Shown here: positions 44,660 through 55,900 of the stretch, in pieces
Layout of the letters: every line of letters begins with the position of its first letter
Numbering within the stretch: position 1 is the stretch's first letter
Source: Arachis hypogaea
Taxonomy: Eukaryota; Streptophyta; Magnoliopsida; Fabales; Fabaceae
Direction: 5' to 3'
DNA: 64,000 nucleotides
Assembly (NCBI RefSeq): GCF_003086295.3
Contig: NC_092045.1
Location: 22,914,890 to 22,978,889 of the forward strand
The notes under the pieces: model-generated
The model's database searches: none
Told to the model about the DNA's origin: nothing
Seen by the model: only the letters and a program-made list of their open reading frames with translations
Position numbers and translations under genes: made by a program

Positions 44660-44975
44660 GTCCCCCCACCTTTCTGGCGTTAAACGCCCAGAATGGCACC
44701 CATTCTGGCGTTTAACGCCCAATTGCTACCCCTTTTGGGCGTTTAACGCCCAGCCAGGTGCCCTGGCTGGCGTTAAACGCCAGAAAGCCTTTATCACTGG
44801 GCGTTTTTCAAAGCGCCCAGGATGCTGCACACCTGGCGTTAAACGCCCAGAATGGTGCCCATTCTGGCGTTTAACGCCCAAAATGGCACCATTCCTGGCG
44901 TTAAACGCCCAGAATGGTACCCATTCTGGCGTTTAACGCCCAAAATGCCCCTTACTGGCGTTTTTTCGCCAGTAA
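44660..44975 (-). repeat. GGCGTTTAACGCC palindrome array of element A
   Basis: About ten copies, alternating GGCGTTAAACGCC and GGCGTTTAACGCC, linked by CAGAATGG-ACCATTCTG spacers which are themselves inverted repeats. One copy is altered (GGGCGTTTTTCAAAGCGCCC) and the last is GGCGTTTTTTCGCC. Frames through it are repeat-derived. Confidence 0.93.
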
Positions 44976-45078
44976 GCTCATTTTCTCTGCTTTTTGAGCT
45001 GAATCCTTCTGTAACTCTGTGAATTCCTTCATTTTTGATATTTGCCTCTGTAAGAACTAATCATATAACCTCCTAATG

Positions 45079-45105
45079 ACTGGGTTGCCTCCCAGCAAGC
45101 GCTTC
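45079..45105 (-). other. Conserved TGGGAGGCAACCCA hairpin motif, A copy
   Basis: Minus strand GAAGCGCTTGCTGGGAGGCA then ACCCAGT, about 32 bases after the pol stop at 45138. Confidence 0.75.
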
Positions 45106-45137
45106 TTTACTGTCTTTAGCTGGACTTTCACTGAGAA

Positions 45138-48100
45138 TCACTCAAGTCTCAGTTTTGAGCATTCTTGCTCAAAGTTACCTTCAAGATAATGCTTGATTCT
45201 CTGTCCATTAACAATGAACTTTTTGTCAGAATCAATATCCTGAAGCTCAACATATCCATATGGTGACACTCCTGTAATCACATACGGACCCCTCCACCGG
45301 GATTTGAGTTTTCCTGGAAACAGTCTGAGCCTAGAGTTGAAGAGCAGGACTTTTTGTCCTGGCTCAAAGACTCTGGTTGACAACTTCTTGTCATGCCATT
45401 TCTTTGCCTTTTCCTTATAAATTTTTGCATTTTCAAAGGCATTGAGTCTGAACTCCTCTATCTCATTTAGCTGGAGCAGTCTTTTTTCACCAGCTAACTG
45501 TGCATCCATGTTTAGGAATCTGGTTGCCCAGTAGGCTTTATGTTCCAGTTCCACAGGCAAATGACAGGCCTTCCCATACACCAGTTGGTATGGAGAGGTT
45601 CCTATAAGAGTCTTGAATGCTGTTCTGTATGCCCACAGAGCATCATCCAAGCTCTTTGCCCAATCCTTTCTTCGGGCTATCACAGTCCGTTCCAGGATTC
45701 TCTTTAGCTCTCTGTTAGAGACTTCAGCTTGCCCATTTGTCTGTGGATGATACGGATTTGCCACTTTGTGGCTAATTCCATATCTTACCATAGCAGAGTA
45801 TAGCTGTTTATTGCAGAAATGAGTTCCCCCGTCACTGATTAGCACTCTGGGAATGCCAAACCTGCTGAAAATGTTTTTCTGGAGGAATTTCAGTACGGTC
45901 TTTGTATCATTAGTGGGTGTAGCAATTGCTTCTACCCACTTAGATACATAGTCCACTGCCACCAGAATGTAAGTGTTTGAGTATGACGGTGGGAATGGCC
46001 CCATGAAGTCAATTCCCCATACATCAAACAATTATATCTCTAATATCCCTTGTTGAGGCATGGCATATCCATGAGGCAGGTTACCAGCTCTTTGGCAACT
46101 GTCACAGTTACGCACAAACTCTCGGGAGTCTTTATAGAGAGTAGGCCAGTAGAAGCCACATTGGAGGACTTTAGTGGCTGTTCGCTCACTTCCAAAATGT
46201 CCTCCATACTGTGATCCATGGCAGTGCCATAGGATCCTTTGTGCTTCTTCTCTGGGTACACACCTGTGGATCACTCCGTCAGCACATCTCTTAAAGAGAT
46301 ATGGTTCATCCCAGAGGTAGTACTTGGCATCTGAAATTAATTTCTTTCTCTGCACGTAGCTGTACTCTTTGGGAATGAACCTCACAGCTTTAAAATTTGC
46401 AATATCTGCAAACCATGGAGCTTCCTGAATGGCAAATAGTTGCTCATCTGGGAAAGTCTCAGAAATCTCAGTAGAAGGGAGGGACGCCCCAGCTACTGGT
46501 TCTATTCGGGACAGATGATCAGCTACTTGGTTCTCTGTCCCTTTTCTGTCTCTTATTTCTATATCAAACTCTTGCAGAAGCAACACCCATCTGATGAGCC
46601 TGGGTTTTGAATCCTGCTTTGTGAGTAGATACTTAAGAGCAGCATGGTCAGTGTACACAACCACTTTGGATCCCACTAGATAGGATCTAAACTTGTCAAT
46701 GGCATAGACCATTGCAAGTAACTCTTTTTCTGTGGTTGTGTAGTTCTTCCGTGCGTCATTTAGAACACGGCTGGCATAGTAAATGACGTGCAGAAGCTTG
46801 TTATGCCTCTGTCCCAATACTGCACCAATGGCATGGTCACTGGCATCACACATTAGTTCAAATGGCAATGTCCAATCTGATGCAGAGATGACTGGTGCTG
46901 TGACCAGCTTAGCTTTCAGGGTCTCAAACGCCTGCAGACACTGTGTGTCAAACACAAATGGTGTGTCAGCAGCTAACAGGTTACTCAGAGGTTTTGCAAT
47001 TTTTGAAAAATCCTTTATAAACCTTCTGTAGAACCCTGCATACCCCAGAAAGCTTCTGATTGCCTTAACATTGGCAGGTGGTGGTAATTTTTCAATTACC
47101 TCTACCTTTGCCTTATCCACCTCTATTCCCTTGTTTGAAATTTTGTGCCCAAGAACAATTCCTTCAGTCACCATAAAGTGACATTTCTCCCAGTTTAAAA
47201 CCAGGTTAGTCTCTTGGCATCTTTTCAAGACAAGTGCTAGGTGATTAAGACAGGAGTTAAAAGAGTCTCCATATACTGAAAAGTCATCCATGAAGACTTC
47301 CAGAAATTTCTCTACCATATCTGAGAAGATAGAGAGCATGCACCTCTGAAAGGTTGCAGGTGCATTGCACAGACCAAAAGGCATCCTCCTATAGGCAAAC
47401 ACGCCAGAAGGGCAAGTGAATGCTGTTTTCTCTTGGTCCTGAGGATCTACTGCAATTTGGTTATAGCCTGAATAGCCATCCAAAAAGCAGTAATAATCAT
47501 GGCCAGCTAGTCTTTCTAGCATTTGGTCTATGAATGGTAAAGGAAAATGATCCTTTCTGGTGGCTGTATTGAGCCTTCTGTAGTCAATACACATGCGCCA
47601 CCCTATGACTGTCCTTGTAGGAACCAGTTCATTTTTTTCATTATGAACCACTGTCATGCCTCCCTTTTTGGGAACAACTTGGACAGGGCTCACCCAGGGG
47701 CTATCAGAAATAGGATAAATAATCCCAGCCTCTAGTAATTTAGTGACCTCTTTTTGCACCACCTCCTTCATGGCAGGATTTAGCCTCCTCTGTGGTTGGA
47801 CCACTGGTTTGGCATTATCCTCCAATAGGATCTTGTGCATGCATCTAGCTGGGCTAATGCCCTTAAGATCACTTATGGACCACCCAAGAGCTGTCTTGTG
47901 TGTCTTTAGCACTTGAATCAGTGCTTCCTCTTCCTGTGAATTTAAAGCAGAGCTTATAATCACTGGAAATGTGTCACCCTTTCCCAGAAATGCATATTTC
48001 AGGGATGGTGGTAGTGGTTTGAGTTCAGGCTTGGGAGGCTTATCCTCCTCCTGAGGAATTTTCGAAAATTCCTTTGCCTCCTCTAGTTCATCTTGATCAG

Positions 48101-50144
48101 GTTGAGCATCTTTGAAGATGTCCTCAAGCTCTGATTCTAGGCTTTCAGCCATATTGATCTCTTCTACCAAGGAGTCAATAATGTCAGCGCCCATGCAGTC
48201 ATTTGGTGTGTCTGGATGCTGCATAGCTTTTACAGCATTCAACTTGAACTCATCCTCATTGACTCTTAGGGTTACTTCCCCTTTGTGTACATCAATGAGA
48301 GTTCGTCCAGTTGCTAGGAAAGGTCTTCCTAGAATGAGAGTTGCACTCTTGTGCTCCTCCATTTCCAGCACTACAAAGTCAGTGGGAAAGGCGAATGGCC
48401 CAACCTTGACAATCATGTCCTCAATTATGCCTGATGGGTATTTAATGGAGCCATCAGCAAGTTGGAGGCATATCCGGGTTGGTTTGACTTCTCCAGTCAA
48501 CCCAAGCTTTCTGATAGTGGATGCAGGTATTAGATTGATGCTTGCTCCAAGATCACATAGGGCTGTCTTGGTGCAGGCACCTTCTAATGTGCATGGTATC
48601 ATAAAGCTCCCTGGATCTTGAAGCTTTTCTGGTAAGCTCTTTAATATGACTGCACTGCATTCTTCAGTGAGAAACACTTTTTCAGTTTCTCTCCAATCCT
48701 TCTTATGACTTAAGATTTCTTTCATGAATTTAGCATAAGAAGGTATTTGCTCAAGTGCCTCTGCAAACGGAATCTTTATTTCAAGAGTCCTTAGATAGTC
48801 TGCAAAGCGGGCAAATTGCTTATCCTGCTCTGCTTGGCGGAGTTTTTGAGGATAAGGCATCTTGGCTTTATATTCTTCAACCTTAGATGCTGCAGGTTTA
48901 TTCCTTACAGAAGTGGTTGAAAAAGCCTTGTTAGAGGGATTACTGTCAGCACTCTCAGGTGTCTGATTCTCCCTAGGCGTCTGAACGCCAGGATTGGGAG
49001 GAAATTGGGCGTTTAACGCCAACTTTTCCCCCTTTTCTGGCGTTTGAACACCAGAACTGGGCAAGGAATGGGCGTTTAACGCCAGCTTTCCTTCCCTTTC
49101 TGGCGTTTGAACGCCAACGACATTCCTCTCTGGGCTCTTACTGTCCTCAGAGGGATTTTGAACAGTAGTTTGGTTGTCCTCTGTCAATTGTTCCTTGTTT
49201 GGCTTTTTACTTTTTTGAGCAGTGTTATTCAGGGTCTTCCCACTCCTCAATTGAACTGCTTGACATTCCTCTGTTATCTGTTTAGATATTTGCTGTTTTG
49301 CTTGATTCAACTGCAGTTCTATGCTCTTGTTAGCAACTTTAGTTTCATAGAGCATCTCTTTAAAGTCAGCTAACTGTTCTGTCATCAGGAGCAATTGTTG
49401 ATTAAGCTCAGTTATCTGTTCTTGAGGACTAGGGTCAGTGACTACTGCCATGACTTCCTCTTTTGGAGAGAACTCATTGCTAGAGTACAAATATTGGTTT
49501 CTAACAACAGTGTCTATAAGCTCTTGAGCTTCTTCAATTGTCTTCCTCATGTGTATAGATCCACCAGCTGAGTGGTCTAAAGACATCTGAGCTTTTTCTG
49601 TAAGCCCATTGTAGAAAATGTCTAACTGTACCCACTCTGAAAACATTTCAGAGGGACATTTCCTTAGCATACCTCTATACCTCTCCCAGGCATTATAAAG
49701 GGATTCATTATCCTCTTGTTTAAAGCCTTGGATGTCCAGTCTTAACTGTGTCATCCTTTTTGGAGGGTAAAAATGATTCAGGAATTTGTCTGATAACTGT
49801 TTCCATGTCTTTATGCTTGCTGTAGGTTGGTTATTCAACCACCTTTTAGCTTGATCTTTTACAGCAAATGGAAACAGTAATAGTCTGTAGACATTCTGAT
49901 CTACCTCTTTATCATGTACTGTGTCAGCAATTTGTAAAAACTGTGCCAGAAACTCAGTAGGTTCTTCCTGTGGAAGACCGGAATACTGGCAATTTTGCTG
50001 CACTATGATAATGAGTTGAGGATTTAGTTCAAAGCTGCTTGCTTTGATGGGAGGTGTACAGATGCTACTCCCATATGCAGCTGTAATGGGGTTAGCATAT
50101 GACCCAAGAGTCCTTTTGGACTGATTAATCCCACTTAAGTCCAT
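45138..50144 (-). pseudogene. gag-PR-RT-RNase H-IN polyprotein of A, one in-frame stop
   Basis: A single frame of about 1,668 codons from the ATG at 50144 to 45138 is interrupted only by TAA at 46032-46034. B has Glu at that point. Gag occupies roughly residues 1-400 and has no zinc knuckle. The linker encodes the palindromes as GVQTPE and LALNAQ. Protease is at about 525-620 (ALCDLGASINLIP, LILGRPFLATGRTLID). RT runs from about 800 ([16 protein letters not shown] near 883, [27 protein letters not shown] near 950). RNase H has [12 protein letters not shown] near 1098 and [10 protein letters not shown] near 1160. Integrase starts near 1298 ([14 protein letters not shown]). After the stop come [22 protein letters not shown] and [16 protein letters not shown]. 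Readthrough or recent loss are both possible; mutation is simplest. Confidence 0.92.
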
Positions 50145-50692
50145 AATGGACAAAAGGGAAATGATAATGATTGCAAGGATATAAATTTTGTGTTTTTTTT
50201 TTTTTTGAATTTACGAAAAAAAAGAATAAAACAAAATAAAATTAAAATAAAAAATTCGAAAATCAAAAAAGAAAATAAGATCAAAGCAAATTGAGAACTG
50301 AATCGATTAGTTAATTAAAAAGATTTTGAAAATAACAATTAGAAAGATATGATTGAAAAAAAAATTTTATGAAAAAGATTTGATTTTTGAAAAGAGGAAA
50401 GAGAAAAACACAAAAAGACACCAAACTTAAAATTTTAGAAAATCAAACACTAATTTTTCGAAAATTTTTAAGGGAAAAACACAAAGAGGACACCAAACTT
50501 AGAATTTTTATGAATCAAAAAGGGACTAAGAACATGCAAAAATCGAAAATCAAAAGAAAAACAAAAGCATGCAATTGACACCAAACTTAGAATATGAAAC
50601 TAGACTCAACTAAAAGACTCTAAACCAACAAAAATAAAAAAAAATCCTAATCTAAGCAACAAGACAAGCCGTCAGTTGTCCAAACTCAACAA
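50145..50692 (-). other. A leader (5' UTR)
   Basis: AT-rich, with three TAAGTTTGGTGTC motifs on the element strand (plus-strand positions near 50417, 50488, 50577). No ORF. Confidence 0.7.
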
Positions 50693-50710
50693 TCCTCGGC
50701 AACGGCGCCA
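50693..50710 (-). other. Primer-binding site of element A
   Basis: Minus strand TGGCGCCGTTGCCGAGGA; one base differs from the site in B and D (GGGGA). Confidence 0.9.
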
Positions 50711-50716
50711 AAAACT

Positions 50717-52246
50717 TGGTGCACGAAATTGCAATCACACTTTTGCAATCCCGCACAACTAACCAGCAAGTGTACTGGGTCGTCCAAGTAATACCTTGCG
50801 TGAGCAAGGGTCGATCCCACAGAGATTGTCGGCTTGAAGCAAGCTATGGTTATCTTGTAAATCTTAGTCAGGATATCAGAAATTATCAGGATTGATTGTG
50901 AAAAGCAAATGAACATGAAATGATTACTTGTTTTGTAGTAATGGAGAATAGGTTGAGGTTTGGAGATGCTCCATCTTCTGAATCTCTGCCTTCCTACTGT
51001 CTTCTTCTTCAAACACGCAAGTCTCCTTCCATGGCAAGCTGTATGTAGGGTTTCACCGTTGTCAATGGCTACCTCCCATCCTCTCAGTGAAAGCGATTGC
51101 ATATGCTCTGTCACAGCATAGCGGAATTCATCTGTCGGTTCTCAATCAGGCCGGAATAGAATCCAGTGATTCTTTTGCGTCTGTCACTAACGCCCCGCCT
51201 TCAGGAGTTTGAAGCTCGTCACAGTCATTCAATCATTGGATCCTACTCAGAATACCACAGACAAGGTTTAGACCTTCCGGATCCTCTTGAATGCCGCCAT
51301 CAATTCTAGCTTATACCACGAAGATTCCGGTTAAAGAACCCAAGAGATAACTACTTAATCTAAGGTAGAACGGAGGTGGTTGTCAGGCACACGTTCATAG
51401 TTGAGAATGATGATGATTGTCACGGATCATCACATTCATCCGGGTTAAGAACAAGTATTATCTTAGAATGGAAGCAAGCATGATTGAATGAGAAACAGTA
51501 GTAATTGCATTAATCCATCAAGACACAGCAGAGCTCCTCACCCCCAACCATGGGTTTAGAGACTCATGCCATGGAAAGTACACAAAAAAGGGTGTAAAGT
51601 ATCATGAGGTCATAAGGTATAGATACAATGTCAAAAGATCCTATTAATAGTAAACTAGTAGCCTAGGGTGTACAGAAATGAGTAAATGACGTAAAAATCC
51701 ACTTCTGGGTCCACTTGGTGTGTGCTTGGGCTGAGCAATGAAGCATTTTCGTGTAGAGACCTTTTCTGGAGTTAAACGCCAGCTTTCATGCCAGTTTGGG
51801 CGTTTAACTCCAAGTTTTATGCCAGTTCCGGCGTTTAACGCTGGAAATTCTGAGGCTGATTTGCCACGCCGGTTTGGGCCATCAAATCTTGGGCAAAGTA
51901 TGGACTATCATATATTGCTGGAAAGCCCAGGATGTCTACTTTCCAATGCCGTTGAGAGCGCGCCAATCGGGCTTCTGTAGCTCCAGAAAATCCGCTTCGA
52001 GTGTAGGGAGGTCAGAATCCAACAGCATCTGCAGTCCTTTTTTGTCTCGGAATCAGATTTTTGCTCAGGACCCTCAATTTCAGCCAGAAAATACCTGAAA
52101 TCACAGAAAAACACACAAACTCATAGTAAAGTCCAGAAAAGTGAATTTTAGCTAAAAACTAACAAAAATGTACTAAAAACTAACTTGATTATACTAAAAA
52201 CATACTGAAAACAATGCCAAAAAGCATACAAATTATCCGCTCATCA
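50717..52246 (-). repeat. 5' LTR of element A
   Basis: 1530 bp. About fifteen differences from 40823-42354 by eye, including a one-base indel in CATGGGGTTT. Confidence 0.96.
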
Positions 52247-52383
52247 ATAACCATAGCTTGCTTCAAGCCGACAATCTCCGTGGGATCGACCCTTGCTCAC
52301 GCAAGGTATTACTTGGACGACCCAGTGCACTTGCTGGTTAGTTGTGCGGAGTTGCAAAAGTGTGATTGCAATTTCGTGCACCA
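52247..52383 (+). repeat. 5' LTR of element B, last part
   Basis: The TSD ATAAC, then CCATAGCTTGCTTCAAGCCG to TTCGTGCACCA; continues the LTR broken at 40822. Confidence 0.96.
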
Positions 52384-52389
52384 AGTTTT

Positions 52390-52407
52390 TGGCGCCGTTG
52401 CCGGGGA
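52390..52407 (+). other. Primer-binding site of element B (tRNA-Asp type)
   Basis: TGGCGCCGTTGCCGGGGA, six bases after the LTR end. Confidence 0.93.
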
Positions 52408-52933
52408 TTGTTCGAGTTTGGACAACTGACGGCTTATCTTGTTGCTTAGATTAGGACTATTTTGTTTTTGTTGGTTTAGAGTCTTTTAGTTGAGTCTAGT
52501 TTCATATTTTAAGTTTGGTGTCAATTGCATGCTTTTGTTTTTCTTTTAATTTTCGAATTTGCATGTTCTTAGTCCCTTTTTGATTCATAAAAATTCTAAG
52601 TTTGGTGTCCTCTTTGTGTTTTTCCTTAAAAATTTTCGAAAATTAGTGTTTGATTTTCTAAAAATTATAAGTTTGGTGTCATTTTGTTGTTTTTCTCTTT
52701 CCTCTTTTCAAAAATCAAATCTTTTTCATAAAAATTTTTCAATCATATCTTTTTAATTGCTCTTTTCAAAATCTTTTTAATTAACTAATTGATTCAGTTC
52801 TCAATTTGCTTTGATTTTATTTTCTTTCTGATTTTCGAATTTTTATCTTAATTTCCTTTTATTTTATTTTATTTTTTTCGTTTAATTCAAAAAAAAAATT
52901 TATAAAAATAAATATATCTATTTGCAATCCATT
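52408..52933 (+). other. B leader (5' UTR)
   Basis: T-rich. Three copies of TAAGTTTGGTGTC at 52510-52522, 52597-52609 and 52668-52680 match the sequence at the PPT position (60861-60874). Confidence 0.75.
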
Positions 52934-55900
52934 ATGGATCTAAGTGGGATTGATCAGTCCAGAAGGACTCTGGGGTCATATGCTAACCCCATTACAGCTG
53001 CATATGGGAGTAGCATCTGTACACCTCCCATTAAAGCAAGCAGCTTTGAGCTAAATCCTCAACTCATTATCATAGTGCAGCAAAATTGCCAGTATTCCGG
53101 TCTTCCACAGGAAGAACCTACTGAGTTTCTGGCACAGTTTTTACAAATTGCTGACACAGTACATGATAAAGAGGTGGATCAGGATGTCTACAGATTACTA
53201 CTGTTTCCATTTGCTGTAAAAGATCAAGCTAAAAGGTGGTTGAATAACCAACCTACAGCAAGCATAAAGACATGGAAACAGTTATCAGACAAATTCCTGA
53301 ATCACTTTTACCCTCCAAAAAGGATGACACAGCTAAGGCTAGACATCCAAGGCTTTAAACAAGAGGATAACGAATCCCTTTATAATGCCTGGGAGAGGTA
53401 TAGAGGTATGCTAAGAAAATGCCCCTCTGAAATGTTTTCAGAGTGGGTACAGTTAGACATCTTCTACTATGGGCTTACAGAAAAAGCTCAGATGTCTTTA
53501 GACCACTCAGCGGGTGGATCTATACACATGAGGAAGACAATTGAAGAAGCTCAAGAGCTTATAGACACTGTTGCTAGAAATCAATATTTGTACTCTAGCA
53601 ATGAGTTCTCTCCAAAAGAGGAGGTCATGACAATAGTCACTGACACTAATCCTCAAGAACAGATAATTGAGCTTAATCAACAATTGCTCCTGATGACAGA
53701 ACAGTTAGCAGACTTTAAAGAGATGCTCCATGAAACTAAAGTTGCTAACAAGAGCATAGAACTGCAGTTGAATCAAGCAAAACAGCAAATATCTAAACAG
53801 ATAATAGAGGAATGTCAAGCAGTTCAATTGAGGAGTGGGAAGACCCTGAATAACATTGCTCAAAAGAGTAAAAAGCCAAACAAGGAACAATTGACAGAGG
53901 ACAACCAAACCACTGTTCAAAATCCCTCTGAGGACAGTAAGAGCCCAGAGAGGAATGTTATTGGCGTTCAAACGCCAGAAAGGGAAGGAAAGCTGGCGTT
54001 AAATGCCCATTCCTTGCCCAGTTCTGGCGTTCAAACGCCAGAAAAGGGGGAAAAGTTGGCGTTAAACGCCCAATTTCCACCCAATCCTGGCGTTCAGACG
54101 CCTAGGGGGATCAGACACCTGAGAGTGCTGACAGTAATCCCTCTAACAAGGCTTCTTCAACCACTTCTGTAAGGAATAAACCTGCAGCATCTAAGGTTGA
54201 AGAATATAAAGCCAAGATGCCTTATCCTCAAAAACTCCGCCAAGCGGAACAGGATAAGCAATTTGCCCGCTTTGCAGACTATCTAAGGACTCTTGAAATA
54301 AAGATTCCGTTTGCAGAGGCACTTGAGCAAATACCTTCTTATGCTAAGTTCATGAAAGAAATCTTAAGTCATAAGAAGGATTGGAGAGAAACTGAAAAAG
54401 TGTTTCTCACTGAAGAATGCAGTGCAGTCATTCTAAAAAGCTTACCAGAAAAGCTTCAAGATCCAGGAAGCTTTATGATACCATGCACATTAGAAGGTGC
54501 TTGCACCAAGACAGCCCTGTGTGATCTTGGAGTAAGCATCAATCTAATACCTGCATCCACTATCAGAAAGCTTGGGTTGACTGGAGAAGTCAAACCAACC
54601 CGGATATGCCTCCAACTTGCTGATGGCTCCATTAAATATCCATCAGGCATAATAGAGGATATGATTGTCAAGGTTGGGCCATTCGCCTTTCCAACTGACT
54701 TTGTGGTGCTGGAAATGGAGGAGCACAAAAGTGCAACTCTCATTCTAGGAAGACCTTTCCTAGCAACTGGACGAACTCTCATTGATGTACAGAGAGGGGA
54801 AGTAACCCTGAGAATCAATGAGGATGAGTTCAAGTTGAATGCTGTGAAAGCTATGCAGCATTCAAACACACCAAATGACTGCATGGGCGCTGACATTATT
54901 GACTCTCTGGTAGAAGAGATCAATATGACTGAAAGCCTAGAATCAGAGCTTGAGGACATCTTCAAAGATGCTCAACCTGATCAAGAAGAATCAGTGGAAA
55001 CAAAGGAATTTTCGAAAATTCCTCAGGAGGGGGATAAGCCTCCCAAACCTGAACTCAAACCACTACCACCATCCCTGAAATATGCATTTCTGGGAGGGGG
55101 TGAAACTTTTCCAGTGATTATAAGCTCTGCCTTAAATTCACAGGAAGAGGAAGCACTAATTCAAGTGCTAAGGACACACAAGACAGCTCTTGGGTGGTCC
55201 ATAAGTGATCTTAAGGGCATTAGCCCAGCTAGATGCATGCACAAAATCCTGTTGGAGGATAATGCCAAACCAGTGGTCCAACCACAGAGGAGGCTAAATC
55301 CAGCCATGAAGGAGGTGGTGCAAAAAGAGGTCACTAAATTACTAGAGGCTGGGATTATTATCCTATTTCTGATAGCCCCTGGGTGAGCCCTGTCCAAGTT
55401 GTCCCCAAAAAGGGAGGCATGACAGTGGTTCATAATGAAAAAAATGAACTGGTTCCTACAAGAACAGTCACAGGGTGGCGTATGTGTATTGACTACAGAA
55501 GGCTCAATACAGCCACCAGAAAGGATCATTTTCCTTTACCATTCATAGACCAAATGCTAGAAAGACTAGCTGGTCATGATTATTACTGCTTTTTGGATGG
55601 CTATTCAGGCTACAACCAAATTGCAGTAGACCCTCAGGACCAAGAGAAAACGGCATTTACTTGCTCTTCTGGCGTGTTTGCCTACAGAAGGATGCCTTTT
55701 GGTCTGTGCAATGCACCTGCAACCTTTCAGAGGTGCATGCTCTCTATCTTCTCAGATATGGTAGAGAAATTTCTGGAAGTCTTCATGGATGACTTCTCAG
55801 TATACAGAGACTCATTCAGCTCCTGTCTTAACCACTTAGCACTTGTCCTGAAAAGGTGCCAAGAGACTAACCTGGTTTTAAACTGGGAGAAATGTCACTT

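Larger units (their letters stand above)
40823..52246 (-). mobile_element. Element A: near-intact Athila-like element nested in B
   Basis: 11,424 bp on the minus strand: 5' LTR (52246-50717), PBS (50710-50693), leader, gag-pol (50144-45138), hairpin motif, array, TATA box, ORF2 (44246-43392), 3' UTR, 3' LTR (42354-40823). Perfect TSD ATAAC. Same family as B and D. The LTRs differ at roughly fifteen positions by eye. The polyprotein is open except for one stop codon. Confidence 0.97.

Noticed and set aside
44628..44936. Open frame of 102 codons repeated in the B array (58140-58448)
   Set aside because: Translation is only the palindrome repeat (GVKRPEWHPFWRLTP units); spacing keeps the frame open by chance.
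48112..48621. 169-codon frame opposite gag-pol, also at 54456-54965
   Set aside because: Antisense shadow of the protease region; recurrence reflects the conserved sense frame.
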